Source: Massilia violaceinigra (lineage in GTDB: Bacteria; Pseudomonadota; Gammaproteobacteria; Burkholderiales; Burkholderiaceae_D). Taken from it: a DNA stretch of 64,000 nt. Positions 45,961 through 55,376 of this stretch are shown one piece after another. Made by a program: the position numbers and the translations under genes. The DNA lies in the NCBI RefSeq assembly GCF_002752675.1, contig NZ_CP024608.1, positions 372,001 to 436,000 on the forward strand, given 5' to 3'. Each line of letters starts with the position of its first letter. The first letter of the stretch is position 1. The notes beneath the pieces were generated by a model. That model was not told where the DNA came from, made no database searches, and saw nothing but the letters and a program-made list of their open reading frames with translations.

Positions 45961-48900
45961 ATGCAAACTGCCGCTGCTTCGGCCACCCCCTTCGTTCCCT
46001 TCTCTGCGCTGCTGGCCGAAATCAAACCGGACCAGACGCCGCTGCGCGCCGCCATCACCGCCGCTTACCGGCGCGATGAAGCCGAGGCCGTCGCCTGGCT
46101 GCTGGGACAGGGCAATCAAGCCCATCCGGAAGCGCACGCGCTGGCGCACCGCCTGGTGTCTGCCGTGCGCGAAAAACGCACACGTTCGTCCGGCGTCGAC
46201 GCGTTGATGCATGAATTCTCGCTGTCTTCCGAAGAAGGCGTCGCACTGATGTGTTTGGCTGAAGCACTGCTGCGCATTCCCGACAGCCAGACCGCCGACC
46301 GCCTCATTGCCGACAAGATCAGCAAGGGCGACTGGCGCAAGCACCTGGGCGAATCGCCTTCGCTGTTCGTCAACGCCGCCACCTGGGGTTTGCTCATTAC
46401 CGGCAAGCTGGTCGGCACCAGCAGCGAAACCGGACTGGGTTCGGCGCTGACCAAACTGATCGGCAAAGGCGGCGAACCGCTGATCCGCAAGGGCGTGGAT
46501 TTGGCGATGCGCATGCTGGGCAACCAGTTCGTGACCGGCCAGACCATCGGCGAAGCGATCAAGAACAGCCGCGAGAACGAGCAGCGCGGCTACCGCTATT
46601 CCTACGACATGCTGGGCGAAGCGGCCCTGACCGAAGCGGATGCGAAAAACTATTACGCCTCGTACGAAACGGCGATCCATGCGATCGGCAAGGCATCGAA
46701 CGGGCGCGGCATCAAGGATGGTCCGGGCATTTCGGTCAAGCTGTCGGCCCTGCATCCGCGTTACAGCCGCGCACAGCACGCGCGCATGATGAGCGAACTG
46801 CTGCCGCGCGTGCGCAGCCTGGTATTGCTGGCCAAGCAGTACAACATCGGCATCAATATCGATGCGGAAGAAGCCGACCGCCTGGAAATTTCGCTCGACA
46901 TGATGGAAGCGATGGCGTTCGATCCGGAACTGGCCGGTTTCGAGGGTATCGGCTTCGTGGTGCAGGCGTACCAGAAGCGCTGCCCGTTCGTGATCGATTA
47001 CCTGATCGACCTGGCGCGCCGCAGCGGCCGCAAATTCATGGTGCGGCTGGTCAAAGGCGCATATTGGGATGCTGAAATCAAGCGCGCGCAAGTCGACGGC
47101 ATGCCCGGTTATCCGGTCTATACGCGCAAGGTGTATACCGACGTGTCGTACCTGACCTGCGCCAAAAAACTGCTCGGCGCAAGCAGCCAGCTGTATCCGC
47201 AATTCGCGACCCATAATGCGCACAGTCTGTCCGTGATTTACACCTGGGCGCAGCAGGACGGCATCACCGACTACGAATTCCAGTGCCTGCACGGCATGGG
47301 CGAAACGCTGTACGACCAGGTCGTCGGCAAAGCCAATCTGGATAAACCATGCCGCATTTATGCGCCGGTCGGTTCGCACGAAACACTGCTCGCCTACCTG
47401 GTGCGCCGCCTGCTGGAAAACGGCGCCAATTCCTCGTTTGTGAACCAGATCGTCGATGAAAAAGTACAGATCGAATCGCTCATCGCCGATCCGTTCGAGG
47501 CATCGCGCGCGCAGGGCGGTGCGCCGCATCCCGGCATTGCCCTCCCGCTTGCCCTGTTCAATGCGGAACGCAAGAATTCGGCCGGCCTCGATCTGACGAA
47601 TGAAGATGTGCTGCGCAATATCGGCACCGCACTGGCACAGCCGCGCAATTACCACGCCGCGCCATTGATCGACGGCCCCGTGGTGGCAGGCGCGCCCGCG
47701 TCGATTCGCAATCCGGCGCTGCATGCCGACGTGGTTGGCCGAGTGAGCGATGCCAGTGCGGCCGATGTGGAAACGGCGCTGCACAGCGCCAGCAACTACG
47801 CCATGGACTGGCAAACCACCGGGCCGACGGCGCGTGCAACGATGCTCTCGCGCGTAGCCGATCTGTTCGAAGAAAACTATCCGGAACTGATGGCGCTCGC
47901 CATTCGCGAAGCCGGAAAATCGCTGCCGAATGCGATTGCCGAAATCCGCGAAGCGGTCGATTTCCTGCGTTATTACGCGGCCCAGGTGCACGGCACGCAG
48001 CATGTGCTGGCGCTCGGTCCGGTCACATGTATCAGCCCATGGAATTTCCCGCTCGCGATCTTTACCGGCCAGGTGGCGGCGGCGCTTGCCGCTGGCAACG
48101 TGGTGCTGGCAAAACCGGCCGAACAAACGCCGCTGATCGCTTATCGCGCGGTGCAGCTGTTCCATGAAGCGGGTATTCCGGCAGCAGCCTTGCAATTCTT
48201 GCCGGGCCGCGGCGAAGTGGTTGGTGCCGGCCTGACCGCCGATTCGCGTGTGAAGGGCGTGATTTTTACCGGCTCCACCGAAGTGGCGCAGTTGATCAAC
48301 CGCACCCTGGCGGCACGCTCGGTCAAGGAATCCTGCGATATTCCGCTGATCGCCGAAACGGGCGGCCAGAATGCGCTGATCGTCGATTCCTCAGCCTTGC
48401 CGGAACAGGTGGTGCAGGATGTGATGACGTCGGCTTTCGATAGCGCCGGACAGCGTTGCTCGGCCTTGCGCGTATTGTTCCTGCAACAGGAAATCGCCGA
48501 TAAAACCATCAAGATGCTCAAGGGCGCGATGCAGGAATTGCGCGTCGGCGTGCCGGATCGCCTGGCGACCGATATCGGTCCGGTGATCGATGCGGAAGCA
48601 CAGCAAAACCTGCTGCGCCATATCGAGCGCATGAAGCCGACCGCCAAGAACCATTTTGCGCTGGAATTGCCGGCGGCAGTGGCGGCGCAAGGCACCTTCG
48701 TCGCGCCAACGGTGCTCGAAATCGGCTCCTTGTCCGAGCTCAAGCACGAGGTATTCGGCCCGGTATTGCACATCATCCGTTATCGCCGCGCCGATTTGCC
48801 TAAGCTGATCGATTCGATCAATGCCACCGGTTTCGGCCTCACGCTCGGCGTGCATTCGCGCATCGACGAAACGATCGATTTCATTACCTCGCGCGCGCAT

Positions 48901-49608
48901 GTCGGCAATATCTACGTGAACCGCAATATCGTCGGCGCCGTGGTCGGCGTGCAGCCGTTCGGCGGCGAAGGCCAATCGGGAACGGGCCCGAAAGCGGGCG
49001 GTCCGCTGTACCTCAAGCGCCTGCAGCGTGCCGCGCCGGCGCTGCTGCAGCATGAGCGCTTGGCCACGCCGGGCCTGGACGCCTTGCTGGTGTGGGCCAA
49101 AGCCCACGGCCATGGCCACGTGGTCACCCTGGCCGAAGAATACATGCGCACCACGCTCGCCGGTACCAGTCTGAGCCTTCCTGGTCCGACAGGCGAACGC
49201 AACGACTTGTCGTTTGCCCCGCGCGGCGCCATTCTGTGTGCGGCGGTAACGCCTGGCGTTTTGCTCAATCAATTGGCGGCTTGCCTGGCAACAGGAAATC
49301 AGGCGATTGTGCTGGCGCGCGCGAAGGAAGTCATTCCCGAAGGCTTGCCCCCGGAAGTGGCGGACCGCATTACCTTTGTGAGCGGGGCCGATACGGCGGA
49401 CTGCCAGTTTCAAATTGCCTTGGTGGAAGCGTCGCTGGCGGCCGAATTGTGGCCGGTGCTGGCAAGCCGCCAGGGAGCGATTGTCGGCGTGATCGATACC
49501 TCGGAAGAAGGTGCGATTGCGCTGTGGCGCATGGTGGCCGAGCGCGCACTGTGCGTCAATACCACTGCGGCTGGCGGAAACGCAAGCCTGATGACTTTAG
49601 GTCTGTAA
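45961..49608 (+). CDS. putA: Bifunctional proline dehydrogenase / P5C dehydrogenase
   Basis: 1215 residues, starting MQTAAASATPF; the open frame extends upstream but without a ribosome site. The flavin-dependent proline dehydrogenase domain (about 80-500) has YLVRRLLENGANSSFVNQI. The aldehyde dehydrogenase domain (about 520-1000) has ISPWNFPLAIFTGQ, the Glu in ETGGQNALIVDSS and the catalytic Cys in SAGQRCSALRVLF. A C-terminal domain of about 200 residues follows. It lacks the N-terminal ribbon-helix-helix of E. coli PutA, so it cannot repress itself. It oxidises proline to glutamate, which gdhA can use. An alanine dehydrogenase gene follows. Confidence 0.95.
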   Translation: MQTAAASATPFVPFSALLAEIKPDQTPLRAAITAAYRRDEAEAVAWLLGQGNQAHPEAHALAHRLVSAVREKRTRSSGVDALMHEFSLSSEEGVALMCLAEALLRIPDSQTADRLIADKISKGDWRKHLGESPSLFVNAATWGLLITGKLVGTSSETGLGSALTKLIGKGGEPLIRKGVDLAMRMLGNQFVTGQTIGEAIKNSRENEQRGYRYSYDMLGEAALTEADAKNYYASYETAIHAIGKASNGRGIKDGPGISVKLSALHPRYSRAQHARMMSELLPRVRSLVLLAKQYNIGINIDAEEADRLEISLDMMEAMAFDPELAGFEGIGFVVQAYQKRCPFVIDYLIDLARRSGRKFMVRLVKGAYWDAEIKRAQVDGMPGYPVYTRKVYTDVSYLTCAKKLLGASSQLYPQFATHNAHSLSVIYTWAQQDGITDYEFQCLHGMGETLYDQVVGKANLDKPCRIYAPVGSHETLLAYLVRRLLENGANSSFVNQIVDEKVQIESLIADPFEASRAQGGAPHPGIALPLALFNAERKNSAGLDLTNEDVLRNIGTALAQPRNYHAAPLIDGPVVAGAPASIRNPALHADVVGRVSDASAADVETALHSASNYAMDWQTTGPTARATMLSRVADLFEENYPELMALAIREAGKSLPNAIAEIREAVDFLRYYAAQVHGTQHVLALGPVTCISPWNFPLAIFTGQVAAALAAGNVVLAKPAEQTPLIAYRAVQLFHEAGIPAAALQFLPGRGEVVGAGLTADSRVKGVIFTGSTEVAQLINRTLAARSVKESCDIPLIAETGGQNALIVDSSALPEQVVQDVMTSAFDSAGQRCSALRVLFLQQEIADKTIKMLKGAMQELRVGVPDRLATDIGPVIDAEAQQNLLRHIERMKPTAKNHFALELPAAVAAQGTFVAPTVLEIGSLSELKHEVFGPVLHIIRYRRADLPKLIDSINATGFGLTLGVHSRIDETIDFITSRAHVGNIYVNRNIVGAVVGVQPFGGEGQSGTGPKAGGPLYLKRLQRAAPALLQHERLATPGLDALLVWAKAHGHGHVVTLAEEYMRTTLAGTSLSLPGPTGERNDLSFAPRGAILCAAVTPGVLLNQLAACLATGNQAIVLARAKEVIPEGLPPEVADRITFVSGADTADCQFQIALVEASLAAELWPVLASRQGAIVGVIDTSEEGAIALWRMVAERALCVNTTAAGGNASLMTLGL

Positions 49609-49641
49609 TGATTCAAATATAACTACCCCTTGGAGGATGAC

Positions 49642-50757
49642 ATGATTGTAGGCGTTCCAAAAGAGATAAAGAATCACGAATACCGGGTCGGCCTGACACC
49701 GCCGAGCGTGCGCGAATTAAGCTCGCGCGGGCACCAGGTACTGGTTCAGAAAAATGCGGGCGCTGAGATCGGGTTATCCGATGAGCAGTACGTCGCCGCC
49801 GGTGCGAGCATTGTCGACGACGCGAAAGAGATTTTCGCGCGCGCCGACATGATCGTCAAAGTCAAGGAACCGCAGCCGGTCGAATGCGCGATGCTGCGCG
49901 ACGGCCAGATTCTGTACACCTATCTGCACCTGGCGCCGGATCCGGACCAGACGGCGGCGCTGGTGAAATCGGGCGCCATTTGCATTGCGTACGAAACCAT
50001 CACCGGCGCCGGCGGCGGTTTGCCGCTGCTCGCTCCCATGAGCGAGGTGGCGGGGCGCATGGCCATCCAGGCCGGCGCCGCCCATCTCGAAAAATCCAAA
50101 GGCGGCATGGGATTGCTGCTCGGCGGCGTACCGGGCGTGGCAGCCGGCCATGTGGTGATTATCGGGGCGGGCGTGGTGGGTACCAATGCGCTGCAAATGG
50201 CGGTGGGTACCGGCGCGCGGGTGACGGTGCTCGACAAAAGCATCGACCGCCTGCGCCAGCTCGACCTGGTATTCGGCAACCGGATTTCGACCCAGTATTC
50301 CAATGCCCAGTCGATCGAGGAAGCGGTGCTGTCGGCCGACCTGGTGATCGGCGGCGTGCTGGTGCCGGGCGCTGCGGCGCCCAAGCTGGTCACGCGCGCG
50401 ATGATTTCGAAGATGAAGGCCGGCGCGGTGGTGGTCGATGTGGCGATCGACCAGGGCGGCTGTTTTGAAACTTCGCATGCGACCACGCACGCCGATCCGA
50501 CCTATATCGTCGATGGCGTAGTGCATTACTGCGTGGCGAATATGCCGGGTGCGGTGGCGCGCACGTCGACCTTCGCATTGAATAACGCAACGATCGGCCA
50601 TGCTGTGGCGCTGGCGGAAAAGGGCTGGAAAAAAGCCCTGGCCGACGACGCCCATCTGAAAAACGGCCTGAATGTCTGCAAAGGCAAAGTCACCTACGCG
50701 GCGATTGCCCAGGCGCTCGGTTACGACTACACCGCGGCCGACTCCCTGCTGGACTGA
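49642..50757 (+). CDS. ald: Alanine dehydrogenase
   Basis: The 371-residue enzyme oxidises L-alanine to pyruvate and ammonia with NAD+. The start MIVGVPKEIK (49642) follows GGAGGATGAC. Motifs are KEIKNHEYRVGLTP, the Rossmann VVIIGAGVVGTNALQMAVG and NMPGAVARTSTFALNNATIG. It lies 33 nt behind putA, so both are likely co-transcribed and degrade amino acids together. Its last 31 bases overlap the end of the convergent mtnN. Confidence 0.95.
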   Translation: MIVGVPKEIKNHEYRVGLTPPSVRELSSRGHQVLVQKNAGAEIGLSDEQYVAAGASIVDDAKEIFARADMIVKVKEPQPVECAMLRDGQILYTYLHLAPDPDQTAALVKSGAICIAYETITGAGGGLPLLAPMSEVAGRMAIQAGAAHLEKSKGGMGLLLGGVPGVAAGHVVIIGAGVVGTNALQMAVGTGARVTVLDKSIDRLRQLDLVFGNRISTQYSNAQSIEEAVLSADLVIGGVLVPGAAAPKLVTRAMISKMKAGAVVVDVAIDQGGCFETSHATTHADPTYIVDGVVHYCVANMPGAVARTSTFALNNATIGHAVALAEKGWKKALADDAHLKNGLNVCKGKVTYAAIAQALGYDYTAADSLLD

Positions 50758-51539
50758 GGCGGACGGCTTTTCAGGTCGGCGCAGAAACGCGTGACGATAT
50801 GAAAAGCATAACGGGAGGCGACTGATTTCACGAAGCGCATGAAATCGGTCGCCGCCTCTTCATTCGCGTTATCCGAAATCGTTCGGATAACCGCAAACGG
50901 AATGCCCAGCTCGAAACACACCTGGGCCACTGCCGCTCCTTCCATTTCCACCGCCAGCAAGCCTGGCAGCGACCCATTCAACTGCGCCAGGTGCGCGCGC
51001 TTGCTGATGAACTGATCGCCGCTGGCAATCAGGCCGCGGTGCACCCGTGGCCGCTCCAGGCGAAATTCGGCACGTTCCGCCTCGTCGATCACCGTGTCGA
51101 AGTCCTTATCCAGAAATTCAAGCGCGGCACTGGCGACCCGCTGGCTCATGTGCAAATCCGACTGGAAGTGCGACAAGCCGGTCAGCGGCACCTCAAAGCG
51201 GGGAAACAGGGGACTGGCATCCATGTCGTACTGGACCAGCGATTCGGCCACCACGATGTCGCCCACTTTCACGCCAGCATCCCCGGCGCCGCCAACGCCG
51301 GTGAACAGGATGTGGGTAACTCCGTACTTTTCCACAAGCGTGGTCGCGGTCATGGCAGCGGCAACCTTGCCAATCCGCGACAGGACGCACACAGCGTCGA
51401 TTCCAGCGACTTGTCCTGATGCGTAGTTGCGCATGCCATGGATGAGCGTGGCGGGGCCTTGCATGGCTTCCACGAGCCCTTCCTGTTCTTCGTGCAAGGC
51501 ACTAATGATGCCTAAACGTATGTTTTTGCCTGAATTCAT
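50727..51539 (-). CDS. mtnN: MTA/SAH nucleosidase family protein
   Basis: The 270-residue protein starts at MNSGKNIRLGIISALHEEQE (51539); the longer open frame reaches into the AT-rich origin-like region. It has the nucleosidase marks GVTHILFTGVGGAGD, ASGDQFI and MEGAAVAQVCFELGIPFAVI with the catalytic Asp in RTISDNA. It cleaves adenine from methylthioadenosine and S-adenosylhomocysteine. The product is about 40 residues longer than E. coli MtnN, at the C-terminus and in one loop. It overlaps ald by 31 nt, tail to tail. Confidence 0.9.
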   Translation of the reverse strand: MNSGKNIRLGIISALHEEQEGLVEAMQGPATLIHGMRNYASGQVAGIDAVCVLSRIGKVAAAMTATTLVEKYGVTHILFTGVGGAGDAGVKVGDIVVAESLVQYDMDASPLFPRFEVPLTGLSHFQSDLHMSQRVASAALEFLDKDFDTVIDEAERAEFRLERPRVHRGLIASGDQFISKRAHLAQLNGSLPGLLAVEMEGAAVAQVCFELGIPFAVIRTISDNANEEAATDFMRFVKSVASRYAFHIVTRFCADLKSRPPQSSRESAAV

Positions 51540-51888
51540 GCTTTGCAGAACCTTTTTGGTGAACGTGCATGTGGGTAAGTCGCGAGTTTTCCACAAGGAT
51601 AAACAGTTCTACGTGCACTGCAAGCTGCGGAAGACGCGCAGAAGGCCGCCAGCGTCGATTTCTGCAGACAGTCCCGGCTTGCGGTCCACCAGCGTCTCCA
51701 TGCCCTTGGCGGTGCCTTCAGGAGCTTCTCAGTGCATTGACGCTGCTGCGGTTTTACCAGGATGTGCTCGTAAACGCTTGTTTTTCAAGGTTTTTTGGCT
51801 TTTGGACGATTTTGCTGTGGATGACTTCGAGGTTATGCACCGCTTTGCCGGGGTTTAGGGTTTTATATAAGTAGTATGTATACAAATT

Positions 51889-51925
51889 TAGTAGTGATAG
51901 TAAACGGCGGTTTTTGTGTGGATAA
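51889..51925 (+). promoter_or_regulatory. Origin-type module 1 (DnaA trios plus DnaA box)
   Basis: TAG-TAG-TGA-TAG-TAA is followed by ACGGCGG, TTTTTG and TGTGGATAA. Read 3' to 5' from the box, the trios are GAT-type, as in the basal unwinding system of bacterial oriC. Confidence 0.6.
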
Positions 51926-52290
51926 GTCTGGTTTTATCAACAGGATCAGTAGTTTACGTATCGAAAAAGTCGCTGGAAAAGACCTGTATCTTCGAAGGAT
52001 GACTGTTGGACAAAAATTTGCCTGTGAACAAAGTCGATGGTTCTACACATCTCATCCTGTGGATATCCATCGACTTATCCACATGTGCTGCCAATCAGAC
52101 GAGCCGTTCGCGGCTTTTTTTTCGTCTTCAGAAAAGTGACTGACACGCTTTTGTGGCCGATTCTTTTTTTTTGGAAACTTTCGCTTTTTGTTAAGCAAAG
52201 AAAAATTTTTTGGATTTCAGGGGTCCCGGGTTTTTGGTTTTCGTTTTTCAAAGGTCTTGATGGTTTACCTAAAAAGGTTAAATATAGATT

Positions 52291-52329
52291 TAGTAGTAGT
52301 TGTTAACAGGTGCGTTTTTCTGTGGATAA
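52291..52329 (+). promoter_or_regulatory. Origin-type module 2 (DnaA trios plus DnaA box)
   Basis: TAG-TAG-TAG-TTG-TTA is followed by ACAGGTGCG, TTTTTC and TGTGGATAA. Same layout and polarity as module 1 and 402-404 bp away from it. Confidence 0.6.
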
Positions 52330-52514
52330 TGGCAAAAACCCGTACGAAATCATGAACTTGCGAGAGGTATAAGTCGGTGATCAGCTCTGTATCCGGCTGG
52401 TACCAATCTGGGACAAATTTTGGCCTGTGAATAAAGTCGCGTTTATCCACAAACGGTGCCTGTGGATATCAATAGGCTTATCCACAGGTCCCTATCAACT
52501 TTGATGGAGGTGGT

Positions 52515-53552
52515 ATGGAGCTGCATGCATTGTTTAAGTTTCCAATTTTGCAAGGCCCGATGGCTGGCGGCGCCAGCCGGGCCGAATTGGTGGCTGCGGT
52601 ATCGAATTCCGGCGGCCTGGGTTGCATGGCGGGATCGTTGATGTCGCCCGCAGCCTTGCGCGATGAGGTGGGCCGGATCAGAGCGATGACCGATGAGCCG
52701 TTTTTGCTGAATTTGTTTGTTCTCCAGACACCAACACCCAGTACGGAAGAGGTGAACGCCGCCGTTGAACTGCTGCGCCCGGTTTGGGAAAGCCTCGGCT
52801 GGGATAAATTGCCGATACCATCGCGGTGGTGCCAGGATTTCGATACACAGTTCGATACCTTGATCGAACTGCGTCCGGCAGCCGCCAGTTTCACGTTCGG
52901 CATCCTGACCCCAATCCAGGTCGAGCGTCTGCACGATGCGGGGATCTACGTCATCGGCACGGTCACCACCGTGGATGAAGCATTGGCCTGGGAAAACGTG
53001 GGCGCCGACGCCGTGATTGCATCGGGAATCGAGTCGGGCGGCCATCGCGGGACTTTTCTTGGCCCGCAAGAAGACGCCACCCTGGGCGGAAAAGCACTCT
53101 GGCCCCAGGTTGCCGAGGCGGTCAAGATTCCAATGATTGCCGCCGGCGGCATCATGACGGGAGTCGATATCGCCGAAGCGCTGTCACTGGGCGCGCAGGC
53201 AGTGCAGATGGGCAGCGCGTTTCTTGTGACCGACGAATCCGGCATCCACCCCGCCTATAAACAGCGCCTGATCGAGGCGCGCGACACGCCCACCCGCCTG
53301 ACCCGCGCCTTCAGCGGCCGCTACGCGCGCGGCCTGGAAAACACCTTCATGCGCAAAATGGAAAATGTTGAGAAGCAAGTTCCAGCGTATCCTGTCCAAA
53401 ACGCATTGACCACGGGCATACGCGCAGCTGCTGCCGAACGCGGCGATACCGAACTGATGTCGCTCTGGGCGGGTGCCGAAATCCGCCGGGCGCGGCCGAT
53501 GCCGGTAGCGAAACTGATGCAAATGCTGGTGGCCGAGATGCGCACATCCTAA
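52515..53552 (+). CDS. Nitronate monooxygenase family protein
   Basis: The 345-residue FMN enzyme has FPILQGPMAGGASRAELVAA, the flavin-binding GADAVIASGIESGGHRG with the catalytic-His segment, and PMIAAGGIMTG, GAQAVQMGSAFL. The family oxidises alkyl nitronates such as propionate-3-nitronate. The ribosome site GGAGG lies 7 nt before the ATG, directly at the edge of the DnaA-box region. It is followed by a GMC oxidoreductase gene 21 nt away, probably one operon. Confidence 0.88.
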   Translation: MELHALFKFPILQGPMAGGASRAELVAAVSNSGGLGCMAGSLMSPAALRDEVGRIRAMTDEPFLLNLFVLQTPTPSTEEVNAAVELLRPVWESLGWDKLPIPSRWCQDFDTQFDTLIELRPAAASFTFGILTPIQVERLHDAGIYVIGTVTTVDEALAWENVGADAVIASGIESGGHRGTFLGPQEDATLGGKALWPQVAEAVKIPMIAAGGIMTGVDIAEALSLGAQAVQMGSAFLVTDESGIHPAYKQRLIEARDTPTRLTRAFSGRYARGLENTFMRKMENVEKQVPAYPVQNALTTGIRAAAAERGDTELMSLWAGAEIRRARPMPVAKLMQMLVAEMRTS

Positions 53553-53573
53553 AAACGAGACGAGGAGCAGCAT

Positions 53574-55205
53574 TTGGAATCGGCAGGAGAATACGACTAC
53601 ATCATTGTCGGCGGCGGCACCGCCGGCTGCGTACTGGCCAACCGCCTGACCCGGCGCCGCGAGACCAACGTGCTGCTGATCGAAGCGGGCGGGCGCGACG
53701 ACTATGTCTGGATCCACATTCCGGTCGGCTATCTGCACTGCATCGGCAACCCGCGCACAGACTGGCTGTACAAGACCGAACCCGATGCCGGCCTGAACGG
53801 CCGCTCGCTGATCTATCCGCGCGGCAAAGTCCTTGGCGGCAGTTCCTCGATCAACGGCATGATCTACATGCGCGGCCAGTCGCAGGATTACGATCAATGG
53901 GCCGAACTGACGGGCGACGCCGGCTGGAGCTGGGACAAGGTTTTACCGTTATTTAAGAAGAGCGAGGATTATCACGGCGGGGCCAGCGAACTGCATGGCG
54001 CCGGCGGCGAGTGGCGGGTCGAGAAGCAACGCCTGTCGTGGCAATTGCTCGACGCGTTTCGCGATGCTGCGGAACAAACCGGTATCCGTAAAATCGAGGA
54101 TTTCAACGGCGGCGACAACGACGGTTGCAACTATTTCGATGTCAACCAGAAGCGAGGCATCCGCTGGAACACGGCCAAAGCCTTCCTCAAGCCGGCCGCC
54201 AAGCGCGCCAACCTGACCATCATGACGGGTTGTCATGTGGAACGTTTGATCATCGACGACACCGAGCACGGCAAGGTGTGCCGTGGAGTCGAATTCACTG
54301 GCGGCGGCACGGCGTTCACGGCAACCGCCGTCCGTGAAACTGTGCTGACCGCCGGCGCGGTCGGTTCACCGCAGATTTTGCAACTGTCGGGCATTGGGCC
54401 GGCGGCGCTGCTGCGCGATGCGGGCGTGGCGGTTCATGTCGATGCACCCGGGGTTGGGGATAACTTGCAGGATCATTTGCAGCTGCGCATGATCTACAAA
54501 GTCAGCAATGCGCGCACCCTGAACACCACGGCCGCGAGCTGGTTCGGCAAGATGAAGATCGGCATCGAATACGCGATGTTCCAGAGCGGACCGATGTCGA
54601 TGGCGCCGTCGCAACTGGGCGCGTTTGCCAGGTCCGATCCGGGCCAAGCCACGCCGAACCTGCAATATCACGTGCAGCCTTTGTCGCTGGAAAAATTCGG
54701 CGATCCCTTGCATCCGTTTCCAGCGTTCACGGCAAGCGTGTGCAATCTGCGGCCGACATCGCGCGGGCATATGCGCATTGCTTCCGCCGACTCCTACGCC
54801 GCGCCGAAAATTACGCCGAATTACCTGAGTACCGAGCAAGACCGCAAAACCGCGGCGGCCGCGCTGACGCTGACGCGCAAGATTGTGGCCGCGCCGGCGC
54901 TGGCGCGCTATGCGCCGGAGGAATTCAAGCCGGGCATCGCATTCCGTACGGAGGAAGAACTGGCCGACGCAGCCAGCCAGATCGGCACGACGATTTTCCA
55001 CCCGGTTGGCACTTGCAAGATGGGCAGGGCAGGGGACCCGACGGCCGTCGTCGACAGTGAATTGCGCGTGAACGGCGTGCAAAAGCTGCGCGTGGTCGAC
55101 GCCTCGGTCATGCCGCTGATCATATCCGGCAATACCAACAGCCCCACCATCATGATTGCCGAACGCGCGGCGCAGCTCATCGCTGAAGCGGCCAAGGCCA
55201 AATAA
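53574..55205 (+). CDS. GMC family FAD oxidoreductase (choline dehydrogenase-like), TTG start
   Basis: 543 residues. A TAA lies in frame eight codons upstream and the FAD fingerprint begins within ten residues (YDYIIVGGGTAGCVLANRL), so initiation must be at the TTG at 53574, which has GAGGAG 7 nt ahead. GMC signatures are PRGKVLGGSSSINGMIYMRG and the late GTCKMG, where the active-site HPVGTCKMG includes the His, and NTNSPTIMIAERAAQLI. Such enzymes oxidise alcohols to aldehydes. It follows the nitronate monooxygenase gene. Confidence 0.9.
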   Translation: MESAGEYDYIIVGGGTAGCVLANRLTRRRETNVLLIEAGGRDDYVWIHIPVGYLHCIGNPRTDWLYKTEPDAGLNGRSLIYPRGKVLGGSSSINGMIYMRGQSQDYDQWAELTGDAGWSWDKVLPLFKKSEDYHGGASELHGAGGEWRVEKQRLSWQLLDAFRDAAEQTGIRKIEDFNGGDNDGCNYFDVNQKRGIRWNTAKAFLKPAAKRANLTIMTGCHVERLIIDDTEHGKVCRGVEFTGGGTAFTATAVRETVLTAGAVGSPQILQLSGIGPAALLRDAGVAVHVDAPGVGDNLQDHLQLRMIYKVSNARTLNTTAASWFGKMKIGIEYAMFQSGPMSMAPSQLGAFARSDPGQATPNLQYHVQPLSLEKFGDPLHPFPAFTASVCNLRPTSRGHMRIASADSYAAPKITPNYLSTEQDRKTAAAALTLTRKIVAAPALARYAPEEFKPGIAFRTEEELADAASQIGTTIFHPVGTCKMGRAGDPTAVVDSELRVNGVQKLRVVDASVMPLIISGNTNSPTIMIAERAAQLIAEAAKAK

Positions 55206-55376
55206 GCGATCCAGGTAGACTGCAAAACTGCCGCAAAGTTGCACTTCCATGTCGCTTGCCTGATAGGCATCACAGCTTGCGGCATGGTAGTTATACTGTA
55301 TTGTGACCAAAATCCATTGTGTGTATTATCGAACAAAAAAGTTTTCAAAGCGGTATGAAAATAAACCGGAGACACA

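Larger units (their letters stand above)
51540..52514. other. DnaA-box-rich, AT-rich region; candidate replication origin
   Basis: A 975-bp stretch without a gene, AT-rich with many T-runs. Consensus DnaA boxes (TTATNCACA either strand) are at 51917-51925, 52075-52083, 52321-52329, 52426-52434, 52443-52451 and 52478-52486. One-mismatch boxes are near 51570, 51587, 52023, 52058 and 52461. Two modules 400 bp apart have the same order: TAG trios (51889-51903; 52291-52299), a GC-rich bit, T5 and TGTGGATAA. Downstream parts of both modules also match (CCTGTGAAnAAAGTCG, TGTGGATATC). This is the design of an origin unwinding element. No replication gene adjoins. Confidence 0.7.

Noticed and set aside
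45958..48195. Long minus-strand frame opposite putA
   Set aside because: The plus strand encodes PutA motifs over the whole length; the antisense frame is rich in Arg, His and Gln with no signature.
51876..52139. An 88-residue open frame inside the DnaA-box region
   Set aside because: It starts in the AT-rich repeat, has no ribosome site and runs through boxes and T-runs; no protein-like pattern.
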